DNA of 64,000 nucleotides from CAIUKV01 sp041659105 (GCA_041659105.1 JBAZYX010000002.1:23370-87369), one strand, 5' to 3'. Counted from the first letter of the stretch, positions 39,423 through 48,215 are shown. The notes: generated by a model from the letters alone, not told the origin. Made by a program: numbers and translations.

Positions 39423-40309
39423 TGCCGGCGCGCCTGCGCGTCGCGACGCGCGGCAGCGAGCTCGCTCGCGCCCAGACCGCCGCCGTCATCGCGCGGCTCG
39501 GCGTGGACGCCGATGTGGTGGTGGTGAGCACCACCGGTGACCAGCGCACCGACGCGCCGATCCACGCGCTCGGCGGCACCGGGGTGTTCGTGAAGGAGGT
39601 GCAGGAGGCAGTGCTCGCGGGCGACGCCGACATCGCCGTGCACTCCGCCAAGGATCTGCCGTCGCTGAGCGCGCCCGGCCTCGTGCTCGCGGCCGTGCCC
39701 GAGCGGGGCGACGCGCGCGACGCGCTCGTCGGCTCGACGCTCGCCGACCTGCCCACCGGCGCGCGGGTGGGGACCGGCGCGGTGCGGCGGCGCGCCCAGC
39801 TCGCCGCGGCCCGGCCGGACCTCGAGTTCGGTGAGCTGCGGGGCAACATCGGCACCCGCCTCGAGAAGGCCGCCGGGTTCGACGCCGTGGTGGTCGCCGC
39901 CGTCGCGCTGGAGCGGTTGGGGCTGGCCGGGCGCATCGCGGAGCGGCTCGACCCCGCGGTCATGCTCCCGCAGGTCGGCCAGGGCGCGATCGCGGTGGAG
40001 TGTCGCGCGGACGACGACCGCGTCCGTGCGCTGCTCGCCGCGGTCGACGACACCCACGCCCACGCGGCCGTGGCCGCGGAGCGGGCGTTCCTCGCTCAGC
40101 TCGGCGGCGGGTGCAACCTGCCGTGCGGCGCGCTCGCGGGCGAGGTCGCGGGCGGGGTGGAGATCGAGGTGCTGCTCGCGTCGCTCGACGGGCGCACCGT
40201 GCTGCGGGCCCGGGCGTCGGGGGCGGACCCCGAGGTCGTGGGGGTGGAGGCGGCCCGACGCCTGCTCGACGAGCACGGCGGGCGCAGCCTGCTCGAGGAG
40301 GTCGCGTGA
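39422..40309 (+). CDS. hemC: porphobilinogen deaminase (hydroxymethylbilane synthase)
   Basis: 295 residues. RVATRGSELARAQT at 6-19, STTGDQR at 36-42, HSAKDLP at 74-80 and GNIGTRLEK at 141-149 are the substrate-binding signatures. The dipyrromethane cofactor attaches to C231 in GGGCNLPCGAL. It polymerises four porphobilinogens into hydroxymethylbilane. The ATG at 39422 shares its first base with the hemA stop; a GTG one codon earlier is possible. Its own TGA overlaps the next GTG (GTGA). Confidence 0.95.
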   Translation: MPARLRVATRGSELARAQTAAVIARLGVDADVVVVSTTGDQRTDAPIHALGGTGVFVKEVQEAVLAGDADIAVHSAKDLPSLSAPGLVLAAVPERGDARDALVGSTLADLPTGARVGTGAVRRRAQLAAARPDLEFGELRGNIGTRLEKAAGFDAVVVAAVALERLGLAGRIAERLDPAVMLPQVGQGAIAVECRADDDRVRALLAAVDDTHAHAAVAAERAFLAQLGGGCNLPCGALAGEVAGGVEIEVLLASLDGRTVLRARASGADPEVVGVEAARRLLDEHGGRSLLEEVA

Positions 40310-41781
40310 CCGTCTACCTGGTGGGTGCGGGTCCGGGGGACCCCGGCCTGCTGACCCGACGCGGCGCGGAGCTGCTGGCCCGGGCCGACGTCGTGGTGCA
40401 CGACCGCCTGGGCACCGCCGACCTGCTCGACCTGGCCCGGCCCGACGCCGAGATGATCTCGGCCGGCAAGGCGCCCGGACAGGTCGACCTGACCCAGGAC
40501 GAGATCAACGCGGTGCTCGTCGAGAAGGGATCCGCAGGGCTCGAGGTTGTGCGGCTCAAGGGCGGCGACCCGTTCGTGTTCGGGCGCGGCGGCGAGGAGG
40601 CCGAGGTGCTGGCCGCGGCGGCGATCCCGTTCGAGGTCGTGCCCGGCATCACGAGCGCGATCGGCGCGCCGTCGTACGCGGGCATCCCGGTCACGCACCG
40701 CGGCCGGTCCACGCACTTCACCGTGGTCACCGGCAACGAGGACCCGACGAAGGACCGCACCGACGTCGACTGGGACGCGCTCGCGCGCGTCGGCGGGACG
40801 CTCGTGATCCTGATGGGAGCGGCGCGCATCGGAGGCATCGCCGAGCGGCTGATGGCGGCCGGGCTGCCGGGGGACACCCCCGTCGCCGCGGTGCGCAACG
40901 GCACCCGCCCCGACCAGGAGACCGTGCGGGCCACGCTCGCCACCATCGCCACCGCGGGCGTGAAGGCGCCGTCGGCGGTCGTCGTCGGCGCGGTGGCCGG
41001 GCTCGACCTCGCGTGGTTCGAGACCCGTCCGCTCTTCGGTCGCACGATCGTGGTGACGCGCGCGCGTGAGCAGGCGAGCGAGCTGCGGACGCGGCTCGAA
41101 CGACTGGGCGCGACGGTGATCGAGCTCCCGTCGATCGCGCTCGAGGAGGTCGAGTTCTCGCTGCCCGCGCTGTCCGACTACGCGTGGGCAGTGTTCACGT
41201 CGGTGAACGGCGTGCAGGCGCTCTTCGACCGCGGCCTGCGCCCGGCCGGGTTGGACGCCCGTGCGCTCGGTGGTGTGAAGGTGGCCGCGATCGGCCCGGG
41301 TACCGCAGCCGCGCTCGCGACGCGCGGGATCGTGGTCGACCTGCTGCCCGAGCGGTTCGTGGCCGAGTCGCTGCTCGACGCGTTCCCAGCGCCCGAAGCC
41401 CCGGGCGCGCGTGTGCTGCTCGCGCGCGCGGAGCGGGCGCGCGACGTCCTCCCGGAGGGACTCGCCGCACGGGGCTACGCGGTCGAGGTGCTGGCGGTGT
41501 ACCGCACGGTCACCGCGGCTCCCGATCCCGACGCGCTCGCCGCGGTGCAGGCCGGCGCGGTCGCGGCGGTGACGTTCACGTCGTCGTCGACCGTGCGCAA
41601 CTTCGTCGACCTCGTGGGCCCGCTGCCCGACCCCCAGCCGCTCGTCGTCTCGATCGGCCCGGTCACGTCCGACACCGCCCGGGAGCTCGGCCTCCGGGTC
41701 GACGCCGAAGCCGCCGAGCACACCATCGACGGCCTCGTCACCACCCTCACCACCCTGTTTGGACGTCCTGTCGGGTCCTGA
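40306..41781 (+). CDS. CobA-HemD fusion: uroporphyrinogen-III methyltransferase and synthase
   Basis: 491 residues. The N-terminal half (about 1-245) is SUMT: VYLVGAGPGDPGLLTRRG, VVVHDRLG, RLKGGDPFVFGRGGEE, VVPGITSAIGAPSYAGIPVTHRG and ILMGAARI. The C-terminal half (about 245-491) is uroporphyrinogen-III synthase: RTIVVTRAREQASELRTRLERLGATV, VFTSVNGVQALFDRG, VAAIGPGTAAAL and TFTSSSTVRNFVDL. It both closes uroporphyrinogen III and methylates it to precorrin-2, feeding heme and siroheme branches. Such fusions are common in Actinomycetota. GTG start in a GTGA overlap with hemC. A hairpin covers its last codons. Confidence 0.93.
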   Translation: MTVYLVGAGPGDPGLLTRRGAELLARADVVVHDRLGTADLLDLARPDAEMISAGKAPGQVDLTQDEINAVLVEKGSAGLEVVRLKGGDPFVFGRGGEEAEVLAAAAIPFEVVPGITSAIGAPSYAGIPVTHRGRSTHFTVVTGNEDPTKDRTDVDWDALARVGGTLVILMGAARIGGIAERLMAAGLPGDTPVAAVRNGTRPDQETVRATLATIATAGVKAPSAVVVGAVAGLDLAWFETRPLFGRTIVVTRAREQASELRTRLERLGATVIELPSIALEEVEFSLPALSDYAWAVFTSVNGVQALFDRGLRPAGLDARALGGVKVAAIGPGTAAALATRGIVVDLLPERFVAESLLDAFPAPEAPGARVLLARAERARDVLPEGLAARGYAVEVLAVYRTVTAAPDPDALAAVQAGAVAAVTFTSSSTVRNFVDLVGPLPDPQPLVVSIGPVTSDTARELGLRVDAEAAEHTIDGLVTTLTTLFGRPVGS

Positions 41782-41800
41782 CCCGACCAAACGTCCAAAC
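41757..41800 (+). terminator. 44-nt double stem-loop at the end of cobA-hemD
   Basis: Outer arms GTTTGGACG (41757-41765) and CGTCCAAAC (41792-41800) pair perfectly, as do inner arms GTCGGGTC (41770-41777) and GACCCGAC (41780-41787) with a 2-nt loop. The stem begins inside the last codons of the fusion gene. It may end or attenuate transcription before hemB, which has its own promoter-like hexamer at 41849. No T-tract follows. Confidence 0.65.
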
Positions 41801-41848
41801 CGGGGTTGGCGGCCCGGTCGCGGCGAAATCCGGAGCGACCGGGAGAAC

Positions 41849-41854
41849 TACCCT
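41849..41854 (+). promoter_or_regulatory. putative leaderless -10 element for hemB
   Basis: TACCCT, 6 nt before the GTG at 41861, downstream of the hairpin that closes the first heme transcript. Confidence 0.6.
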
Positions 41855-41860
41855 CGCGGC

Positions 41861-42841
41861 GTGCCGTTCCCCGAGCAGCGTCCGCGCCGCCTCCGCCGCA
41901 CGCCCGCGATGCGCCGGCTGGTGGCCCAGACCCGCATCTCCGTCGACGACCTCGTCGCCCCCCTCTTCGTGAAGGAGGGCATCACCGCGCCCGAGCCGGT
42001 CACCTCGATGCCGGGCGTTGTGCAGCACTCCCAGGAGAGCCTCCGCACGGAGGTGCGGGCCCTCGCCGACCTCGGCATCCCCGCCGTCATCCTCTTCGGC
42101 GTGCCTACCCGCAAGGATGCCGTGGGCTCCTCGGCCGACGCCCGCGACGGCGTGCTCCAGATCGCGCTGCGCAACCTGCGCGACGACCTCGGCGACGAGC
42201 TCGTGCTGATGGCCGACACCTGCCTCGACGAGTACACCGACCACGGGCACTGCGGCATCGTCGACGACCGCGGCACGGTCGACAACGACGCCACCCTCGA
42301 GCGCTACGGCTCGATCGCGGTGGCCCAGGCCGCTGCCGGGGCCGAGGTGATCGCGCCGTCCGGGATGATGGACGGCCAGGTCGCGGCGATCCGTGACGCG
42401 CTCGACCGTGCGGGCCACGCCGACGCCACGATCCTCGCCTACTCCGCCAAGTACGCGTCCGCGCTGTACGGCCCCTTCCGCGACGCCGCGGAGTGCGCGC
42501 CCAGCTTCGGCGACCGCCGCTCGTACCAGATGGACCCGCCGAACGCGCGAGAGGCGATCGAGGAGGTCGGCCTCGACCTCGCCGAGGGCGCCGACATGGT
42601 GATGGTGAAGCCCGCGCTCGCCTACCTCGACATCATCGCGTCGGTGCGCGCCGCGGTCGACGTGCCGCTCGGGGCGTACCACGTGAGCGGGGAGTACGCG
42701 ATGGTGCACGCGGCCGCGCAGCTCGGGTGGATCGACGGCGACGCGGTCGCCCGCGAGCACGTCACCGCGATCAAGCGGGCCGGGGCCGACTTCGTCCTCA
42801 CCTACTTCGCCCGCGTGCTCGCCGAGCAGCTCGCCACCTGA
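41861..42841 (+). CDS. hemB: porphobilinogen synthase (delta-aminolevulinic acid dehydratase)
   Basis: 326 residues, GTG start. The metal Cys region is ADTCLDEYTDHGHCG (C121, C131), with a third Cys in AAECAPSF near 212, indicating a zinc-type enzyme. The Schiff-base lysines are K197 in AYSAKYASALYGPF and K250 in DMVMVKPALAYLD. It condenses two 5-aminolevulinates into porphobilinogen. A leaderless -10 6 nt upstream suggests it can be transcribed apart from hemA-hemC-hemD. Confidence 0.95.
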   Translation: MPFPEQRPRRLRRTPAMRRLVAQTRISVDDLVAPLFVKEGITAPEPVTSMPGVVQHSQESLRTEVRALADLGIPAVILFGVPTRKDAVGSSADARDGVLQIALRNLRDDLGDELVLMADTCLDEYTDHGHCGIVDDRGTVDNDATLERYGSIAVAQAAAGAEVIAPSGMMDGQVAAIRDALDRAGHADATILAYSAKYASALYGPFRDAAECAPSFGDRRSYQMDPPNAREAIEEVGLDLAEGADMVMVKPALAYLDIIASVRAAVDVPLGAYHVSGEYAMVHAAAQLGWIDGDAVAREHVTAIKRAGADFVLTYFARVLAEQLAT

Positions 42842-42869
42842 TCGACCGAACGACGAGACCGGAGTCCGC

Positions 42870-44141
42870 ATGAGTGACCTCCACGCGCGCGCGTTGGCCC
42901 GGATCCCCGGCGGGGTGAACTCCCCGGTCCGGGCGTTCGGCTCCGTCGGGGGGGACCCGTTCTTCGTCGCCCGTGCCGAGGGCGCGTACCTCGAGGACAC
43001 CGACGGCCGCCGGCTCCTCGACTACGTCCAGTCGTGGGGTGCCTCGATCCTCGGTCATGCCCACCCGGTCGTGGTCGAGGCCGTGCGCCGGGCCGCGGCG
43101 GACGGCACGTCGTTCGGTGCGCCCACCGCGCGCGAGGTGGAGCTGGCCGAGGCCGTGGCCGACCGCGTGCCGTCGGTCGAGAAGGTCCGCCTCGTGTCGT
43201 CGGGCACCGAAGCCGCGATGACCGCGGTGCGCCTCGCCCGGGGCGCCACCGGCCGGGCCAAGGTCATCAAGTTCGCCGGCTGCTACCACGGCCACCTCGA
43301 CGCCCTCCTCGTCGCGGCGGGCAGCGGTGTGGCCACCCTGGGCCTGCCCGGGTCCGCCGGGGTCACCGAGGGCACGGTGGCCGACACCGTGGTGGTCGAC
43401 TTCAACGACGCCGCCGGGGTCGATGCCGCGTTCGACCGCTACGGACCCCAGCTCGCGGCCGTGCTGGTCGAGCCGGTGGCCGCCAACATGGGGCTCGTCC
43501 CGCCCGCGCCCGGGTTCCTCGAGCTGCTCCGCGCCCGCTGCACGGGCGCGGGAGCGCTCCTGGTGTTCGACGAGGTGATCACCGGCTTCCGGGTCGGGCT
43601 CGCCGGCGCCCAGGGTCGCTTCGGCATCACGCCCGACCTGTCGATCTTCGGCAAGGTGCTCGGCGGGGGGCTGCCCCTCGCGGCGATCGGCGGCCCGGCC
43701 GCGGTGATGGACGAGCTCGCGCCGCTCGGCCCCGTGTACCAGGCGGGCACGCTCTCGGGGAACCCGCTCGCCACTGCCGCGGGGCTCGCGGTGCTGGGGG
43801 AGCTGTCCGACGACGTCTACCGCGTGCTCGAGGACAAGGCCGCCGCCCTCACCGGCGGACTGGCCGCCGCGCTCGGTGCGGCCGGCATCGTTGCCACCGC
43901 GCCCCGCGCGTTCACCCTCGGCGGGCTGTTCTTCTCGGCCACACCGGTGACGAACTACGACGAGGCCAAGGCCGCCGACACCGAGTGCTACGGGCGCTTC
44001 TTCCACGCCATGCTCGATCGCGGCGTCTACTTCGCGCCGAGTGCGTTCGAGGCGATGTTCCCGAGCCTGGCCCACACCGACGCCGACATCGAGCGCACGG
44101 TGCAGCTCGCCGCCGACGCGGCGAGCACGTTGGGGCGCTAG
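42870..44141 (+). CDS. hemL: glutamate-1-semialdehyde 2,1-aminomutase
   Basis: 423 residues. RIPGGVNSPVRAFGSVGG at 11-28, YVQSWGASILGHAHP at 52-66, GTEAAMTAVRLAR near 112 and the PLP lysine K262 in IFGKVLGGGLP are all classic. It converts glutamate-1-semialdehyde to 5-aminolevulinate, completing the C5 pathway begun by hemA. It starts 28 nt after hemB behind GGAG. Its TAG stop overlaps, base for base, the stop of a small gene on the opposite strand (44138-44141). Confidence 0.95.
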   Translation: MSDLHARALARIPGGVNSPVRAFGSVGGDPFFVARAEGAYLEDTDGRRLLDYVQSWGASILGHAHPVVVEAVRRAAADGTSFGAPTAREVELAEAVADRVPSVEKVRLVSSGTEAAMTAVRLARGATGRAKVIKFAGCYHGHLDALLVAAGSGVATLGLPGSAGVTEGTVADTVVVDFNDAAGVDAAFDRYGPQLAAVLVEPVAANMGLVPPAPGFLELLRARCTGAGALLVFDEVITGFRVGLAGAQGRFGITPDLSIFGKVLGGGLPLAAIGGPAAVMDELAPLGPVYQAGTLSGNPLATAAGLAVLGELSDDVYRVLEDKAAALTGGLAAALGAAGIVATAPRAFTLGGLFFSATPVTNYDEAKAADTECYGRFFHAMLDRGVYFAPSAFEAMFPSLAHTDADIERTVQLAADAASTLGR

Positions 44142-44299
44142 TTCTCGTCCTTCTCGGCCGCGCGCTGCTTGCGGACGCGGTCCATGAAGAACAGGGAACC
44201 CCAGATCACCACCACCATCACGACGAGCAGCACGAAGGCCAGCCCACCGCCACCGTTCTCGCCACTGGCGTCGACGAGCTGCTGTGCGAAGACGAACAT
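44138..44299 (-). CDS. 53-aa single-pass membrane protein, last gene of the bc-complex operon
   Basis: 53 residues, starting MFVFAQQLVDASGENGGGG, then one membrane segment LAFVLLVVMVVVIWGSLFFM and a basic tail DRVRKQRAAEKDEN. GAGGAGC lies a few nt before the ATG at 44299, and the gene follows its upstream neighbour by 15 nt. Short single-helix subunits are common accessory parts of cytochrome bc and oxidase complexes, so a structural role is a fair guess. The family is not known to me. Its stop overlaps the stop of hemL on the other strand. Confidence 0.75.
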   Translation of the reverse strand: MFVFAQQLVDASGENGGGGLAFVLLVVMVVVIWGSLFFMDRVRKQRAAEKDEN

Positions 44300-44314
44300 C
44301 GGACGCTCCTCGAC

Positions 44315-45172
44315 TCAGGCGTTCGCCGGCTCGCGGGTGCGGGCCGGGGTCTTGGCGGGCTCGGCCTGGGCGGCGGTCTCCGCCCGGCGGTCCTTCTCGT
44401 ACCAGCCGAACATCACGAGGCTGAGCACGAACAGGATGATCGAGCTGATGAAGGCGATCATCGGCGGGAAGCGCACGTCGCCGAGGTTGTACTCGAGCAC
44501 CACGAAGCCGTTGTTCGAGGCTTCCTTGGTGTCCGCTTCGGCGCAGGCGGGTTTGTCGGGGGCCACACCGAAGACCTGGGTGTTCGGTGCCGTGCCGCAG
44601 AACTGCACGACCGCGAACTTCGCCGAGTGGGTGAACTCACCGTCGAGCCAGCTCGGGTCGCTGCCGCCGATCTCCCAGGTTCCGGTGGTCAGGTACTTGG
44701 TGACGTCGGCGTACGACGCGAACTTGTTGTCCTCGGGGGTGAACTTCTCGATCGCGGTGTCGGTCTTGGTGATCAGGCCCTCGTCGACCGCCGCCTTCAC
44801 GTTGGCGGCCTCGATCGGGTCGACCTTCACGCCGTCGGCCTTGATGGCGCGGACCTCGGGGATCGACGACTTCTGGAGGTTGGGCACCACTTCCTTGATC
44901 TCCCACCGCGGCACCGCGCCCCGGAGGGTGTTGAGGGGCGACGCCGTGGTGATCCACAGCCCGGAGAGCACCACCATGAAGCCCATGAGGGCGGAGAAGG
45001 TGGCGAGGAACGCGAGCCGGGCGCCCATGTTGGTGCCGAGGATCAGGTAGATCGACCCGACGAACAGCAGCCCGGCCGACACCACGACGAGGACGCCGAG
45101 GATGGTCGGGTACCAGAGGCTGCGGTCGACCGCGGTGTTCGCGAGCGTGATCATGTTGGAGGAACTGAGCAA
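44315..45172 (-). CDS. bc-complex-associated membrane protein of unknown function
   Basis: 285 residues from a TTG at 45172 with AAGGA 7-8 nt upstream; the ATG at 45154 lacks a ribosome site. Two membrane segments near 24-48 and 55-78 precede a 135-residue extracytoplasmic domain (RWEIKEVVPNLQKSSIPEVRAI to NNGFVVLEYNLG). A third segment (MIAFISSIILFVLSLVMFGWYEKD) is near 240. The soluble domain has three Cys but no CxxCH. Its position directly after the di-heme cytochrome c gene suggests an extra subunit. I do not recognise the family. Confidence 0.7.
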   Translation of the reverse strand: MLSSSNMITLANTAVDRSLWYPTILGVLVVVSAGLLFVGSIYLILGTNMGARLAFLATFSALMGFMVVLSGLWITTASPLNTLRGAVPRWEIKEVVPNLQKSSIPEVRAIKADGVKVDPIEAANVKAAVDEGLITKTDTAIEKFTPEDNKFASYADVTKYLTTGTWEIGGSDPSWLDGEFTHSAKFAVVQFCGTAPNTQVFGVAPDKPACAEADTKEASNNGFVVLEYNLGDVRFPPMIAFISSIILFVLSLVMFGWYEKDRRAETAAQAEPAKTPARTREPANA

Positions 45173-45190
45173 CGTGGGTCCTTTACCGGC

Positions 45191-46420
45191 CTAGAGGCTG
45201 CGCTCGTACGCCACGATGGCCTTGATCTGCTTCTCGGAGAGCATGTTCACGAAGTACGGCATGCGCCCGGAGGAGATGCCCCGGATGCCGTAGCCCTCGT
45301 TGGCGGGTGCGCCGACGGCCACCCAGTCGAACTGCTCCTGTGCACCGGCGCCGGCCGGGAACTGCACGAGGGTCGAGCCGCCCGTGAGGTTCGGGCCGAA
45401 GGCGCCGCTGCCGTTCGGCGGAGGCTTGGGCAGGGCGAGGTTGTTGGGGTCGTAGTAGGACGCGCCCCGGGTGTGGCAGCGAGCGCAGTTGACGCGGAAC
45501 AGGATCTCGCCTTCACCCATGTCCGCCACCTGGTCGGCCCAGGCCTGGGCCGAGGCCAGCACGGCCTGGGCGTCGGCGACCTGGCCCTCGAGCTCGGCGA
45601 TCGTCGCGGCGCTCTTGGCGTCGGCGCGGGCCGTGGCCAGGTCGGCCTGCGCCGCCACCAGGCCTTCCTTCTGCTGCTTGAGGTTCTCCTGGGCGGACTG
45701 CTTGTAGGCGATCACGGCCTTGGTGCTGCGCTGCTGCGCCTCCGCCGGCGTGATCTGGATGCTGCCCAGGTAGGCGATGAGGTCGTTGATGCTCTGGGTG
45801 TTGAGCACGCCCTTGCCGCTCTCCACGCCCCACGCGGGCATGGGGGTGCCGGGCCGACCCCAGGTGAGGATGTTGAACACCTGCTCCTCGGGGAACCGCA
45901 GCAGCACGGTGTCGAGCGCCGGGGCGGCCCACGCGACCTGCACCGGGAGGCACTCGGGGAGCGCGGGGTTGCCCTGGTTCTCGACCTTGTCGCAGATGTC
46001 GAGCTCGGGCTGGAGCACGAACGGCGCCTGGCCGCCCGCGCCGTCGACGCCGTGGCAGTTGGCGCACAGCAGCGACTTCGTGGGGTCGTACGCCTTCGAC
46101 TGGCTGTTGGCGAACAGCACCGCGCCCCGCTCGACCGCCTGCTCGTCGAAGAACTCGGTGTGGGACTCCTGACGGCTCGGCTCGAAGACGAAGTAGACGG
46201 GCAGCGCGAGCGCCACGATCATCACGAAGATGAGCGACCAGCCGAGGGCCCGCTCGAGACGCGGACCCTCGAGGCCCTCGTCGTCGAGGTAGGGGGTGAG
46301 GTTCTCGGGGTCCTTGGTGGTGGGGTTGCGGCGGACGCTCAGGACGCGCCAGATGAGGTAGACGGCCATGAGGCCGAACACCACCAGGGTGAGAACGATC
46401 AAACCGCTGCGGAAGCTCAC
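45191..46420 (-). CDS. di-heme cytochrome c subunit of the bc-type complex
   Basis: 409 residues. Two membrane segments lie at about 5-25 and 60-80. The first heme site is CANCH (119-123) with MPAW near 194 as a possible distal Met; the second is CARCH (312-316). An Ala/Gln-rich coiled coil of about 75 residues (224-300) sits between the two heme domains, which is unusual. Gene order after Rieske suggests it is the electron-accepting cytochrome c1 equivalent (QcrC-like). Confidence 0.88.
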   Translation of the reverse strand: MSFRSGLIVLTLVVFGLMAVYLIWRVLSVRRNPTTKDPENLTPYLDDEGLEGPRLERALGWSLIFVMIVALALPVYFVFEPSRQESHTEFFDEQAVERGAVLFANSQSKAYDPTKSLLCANCHGVDGAGGQAPFVLQPELDICDKVENQGNPALPECLPVQVAWAAPALDTVLLRFPEEQVFNILTWGRPGTPMPAWGVESGKGVLNTQSINDLIAYLGSIQITPAEAQQRSTKAVIAYKQSAQENLKQQKEGLVAAQADLATARADAKSAATIAELEGQVADAQAVLASAQAWADQVADMGEGEILFRVNCARCHTRGASYYDPNNLALPKPPPNGSGAFGPNLTGGSTLVQFPAGAGAQEQFDWVAVGAPANEGYGIRGISSGRMPYFVNMLSEKQIKAIVAYERSL

Positions 46421-46463
46421 GAGTCGCCTCTCTTGTGCCGCGAGGTGAGGTCAGGGGCGGGGA

Positions 46464-47300
46464 TCAGACGCACGCGGCGCCCTCCTGGCCCTGGCCGGTG
46501 GTGTCGGTGCCGATCGGGGGGCCGGGGACGATGGCCGCGGTGTCGACGAGGATCGAGGTGCCCGAGACCTCCATGCCGAAGCGGTCCATGCCGCGCGGCG
46601 CCGGGCCACCCTTCTTCTCGCCGACCCGGTTGTACTTCGAGCCGTGGCAGGGGCACTCGAACCACTGCGAGGTCTGGCACCACGGCACCCGGCAGCCCAG
46701 GTGCGGGCACTTCTGGTAGAGGGCGACGAACCCCTCTTCCATGCCCGCGATCACCGACGGCTGGTCGCCGTAGACGGCCCGGGCCTTCTTCAGGTCGTCT
46801 TGGGGGTAGGGCTGGATGTACACCTTGGCGCTGGCGTTGTAGAAGGGCTCCTTCTTGGCGAAGGACGCCTCGACGTCGGCCAGGCTGCCGACGTTGATCT
46901 TGCCGCCGAAGCCGCTGGCGGTCGAGGGCCAGAGGAAGGCGAGGGCGGCGGCCCCGAAGCCGCCGACACCGAGCGCCAGGCCGGTGAGCACACCCCGGTT
47001 GAAGAACTGCCGGCGGGTGACGCCGAGCTCCTCGGGGTCGACCGGCTCGTAGCGGACCACCCCGGAACCCGCCCGCTTCGCGGGAACGCCGCCGGCCGCG
47101 GTGCGGGCCTCGTCGGCGCGGGCCCGGGCGTCGGCCGACTCGTCAGTGGTGGCGACCTCGGTGGTGGGGCTGGGGCTCTCGTCGCGCTGGCGCGTCTCAC
47201 GGCTCAGCCGGCCCGTCGTCGCGCGACGGCGCCCGGTGGCGAGCAAGAAGACGAGCGCTCCCCCCAACACGACGACGATGGCGACGATGATGAATCCCAC
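46464..47300 (-). CDS. qcrA: Rieske iron-sulfur subunit
   Basis: 278 residues. The 2Fe-2S ligands are C198/H200 in KCPHLGC (with disulfide C203) and C216/H219 in ECPCHGSKYN (disulfide C218), as in bc1/b6f Rieske proteins. One membrane segment lies at 3-21 and another at 100-124 (GVLTGLALGVGGFGAAALAFLW) after a twin-Arg-like RRQFFNRG. The long linker 22-98 is Thr/Ser/Ala-rich. It oxidises quinol and passes electrons to the cytochrome c. It follows the split cytochrome b genes by 45 nt. Confidence 0.92.
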   Translation of the reverse strand: MGFIIVAIVVVLGGALVFLLATGRRRATTGRLSRETRQRDESPSPTTEVATTDESADARARADEARTAAGGVPAKRAGSGVVRYEPVDPEELGVTRRQFFNRGVLTGLALGVGGFGAAALAFLWPSTASGFGGKINVGSLADVEASFAKKEPFYNASAKVYIQPYPQDDLKKARAVYGDQPSVIAGMEEGFVALYQKCPHLGCRVPWCQTSQWFECPCHGSKYNRVGEKKGGPAPRGMDRFGMEVSGTSILVDTAAIVPGPPIGTDTTGQGQEGAACV

Positions 47301-47345
47301 GGTTGCTCCTACCTACTTCTCTGACGCTTCTCGCTGAACGGGGGG

Positions 47346-48200
47346 CTAGAGCTCGAAGAAGATCCCGTCCTTCCAGGGGAACACGAAGTTGAAGCCGGGC
47401 CCCCGGAAGAACGAGCCGATGATCACGAGCACGGCCCACATCATGATGAGGATCGTGAACAGCGCGATCGCGAATCGGCGGTCGTTGGGCTTGTTCGACG
47501 GGTTCTTGTCGATGTAGGGCGAGATCGCCAGGACGCCCAGGGCCACGCCCGGGATCGTCACTCCCGCGACCATCGGGTGGAACATCGTGAGCAGCTCCTG
47601 GAGACCCAGGAAGTACCACGGTGCCTTCGACGGGTTCGGCGTCTTGTTGAAGTCGGCCAGCGAGAGCAGTGGCGCACGCACCACGGCCGAGAAGATCGTG
47701 ACCGCCGCGAGCAGGATCAGGATCGACGCGAGCTCGATGACCAGGAGGTGCGGCCACACGTGCACCTTGTCCTGGGCCTCGGCCTTGGTCTGCTGGATCG
47801 AGCCCGACTTGACGACCGTCAGCAGGCGCTGGGTGTGTCCACCCGGGCCGCTGACGCCCGACGTCGGCGGGGCGATCGTGGCGGTCGCGGTGGCCGCAGC
47901 GGCACCGGCCACGGCGTCACCGGCGTCGCCACCGGCCGCCGCCGCCCGCCGCTTCTTGGCCCGCTCGAGCAGGTGCGCCGGGATCTTGGCGCCGCTCGCG
48001 GTCTCCACGTCCTCACCACTGGTCGGCTCGCTTGCGCCGGTGGTGGGAGCATCGGCCGCCGGTGCGCCACCGCTCACCTCGCCGGGCGCGCCGGGAGCAG
48101 CAGCGGTCGCTTCCGCGGCTTCTTCTTCTCCGCCCGGCAGACCGAGCGCCTTTCGGCGCTCCGCCGACCGGCGCAGCAGGTGTTCGGGTACCTCGGCCAT
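47346..48200 (-). CDS. cytochrome b C-terminal subunit (PetD / subunit IV-like)
   Basis: 284 residues. The C-terminal 150 residues are subunit IV: VWPHLLVIELASILILLAAVTIFS, TPNPSKAPWYFLGLQELLTMFHPMVAGV (the family signature), and two further membrane segments. The N-terminal 125 residues are hydrophilic and Ala/Gly-rich and contain two copies of a short motif, VPEHLLRRSAERRKALG (4-20) and IPAHLLERAKKRRAAA (near 73-88). That extension is not part of PetD. Cytochrome b is thus split between this gene and the one upstream, as in b6f. Confidence 0.88.
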   Translation of the reverse strand: MAEVPEHLLRRSAERRKALGLPGGEEEAAEATAAAPGAPGEVSGGAPAADAPTTGASEPTSGEDVETASGAKIPAHLLERAKKRRAAAAGGDAGDAVAGAAAATATATIAPPTSGVSGPGGHTQRLLTVVKSGSIQQTKAEAQDKVHVWPHLLVIELASILILLAAVTIFSAVVRAPLLSLADFNKTPNPSKAPWYFLGLQELLTMFHPMVAGVTIPGVALGVLAISPYIDKNPSNKPNDRRFAIALFTILIMMWAVLVIIGSFFRGPGFNFVFPWKDGIFFEL

Positions 48201-48215
48201 CGTTCTCCCTCCGGC

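Noticed and set aside
43034..46897. A single open frame of more than 1200 codons on the plus strand
   Set aside because: It runs antisense through hemL's neighbours and the bc-complex genes, whose heme, Rieske and PetD motifs are unmistakable. Its composition is Arg/Gly/His-rich noise caused by high GC.
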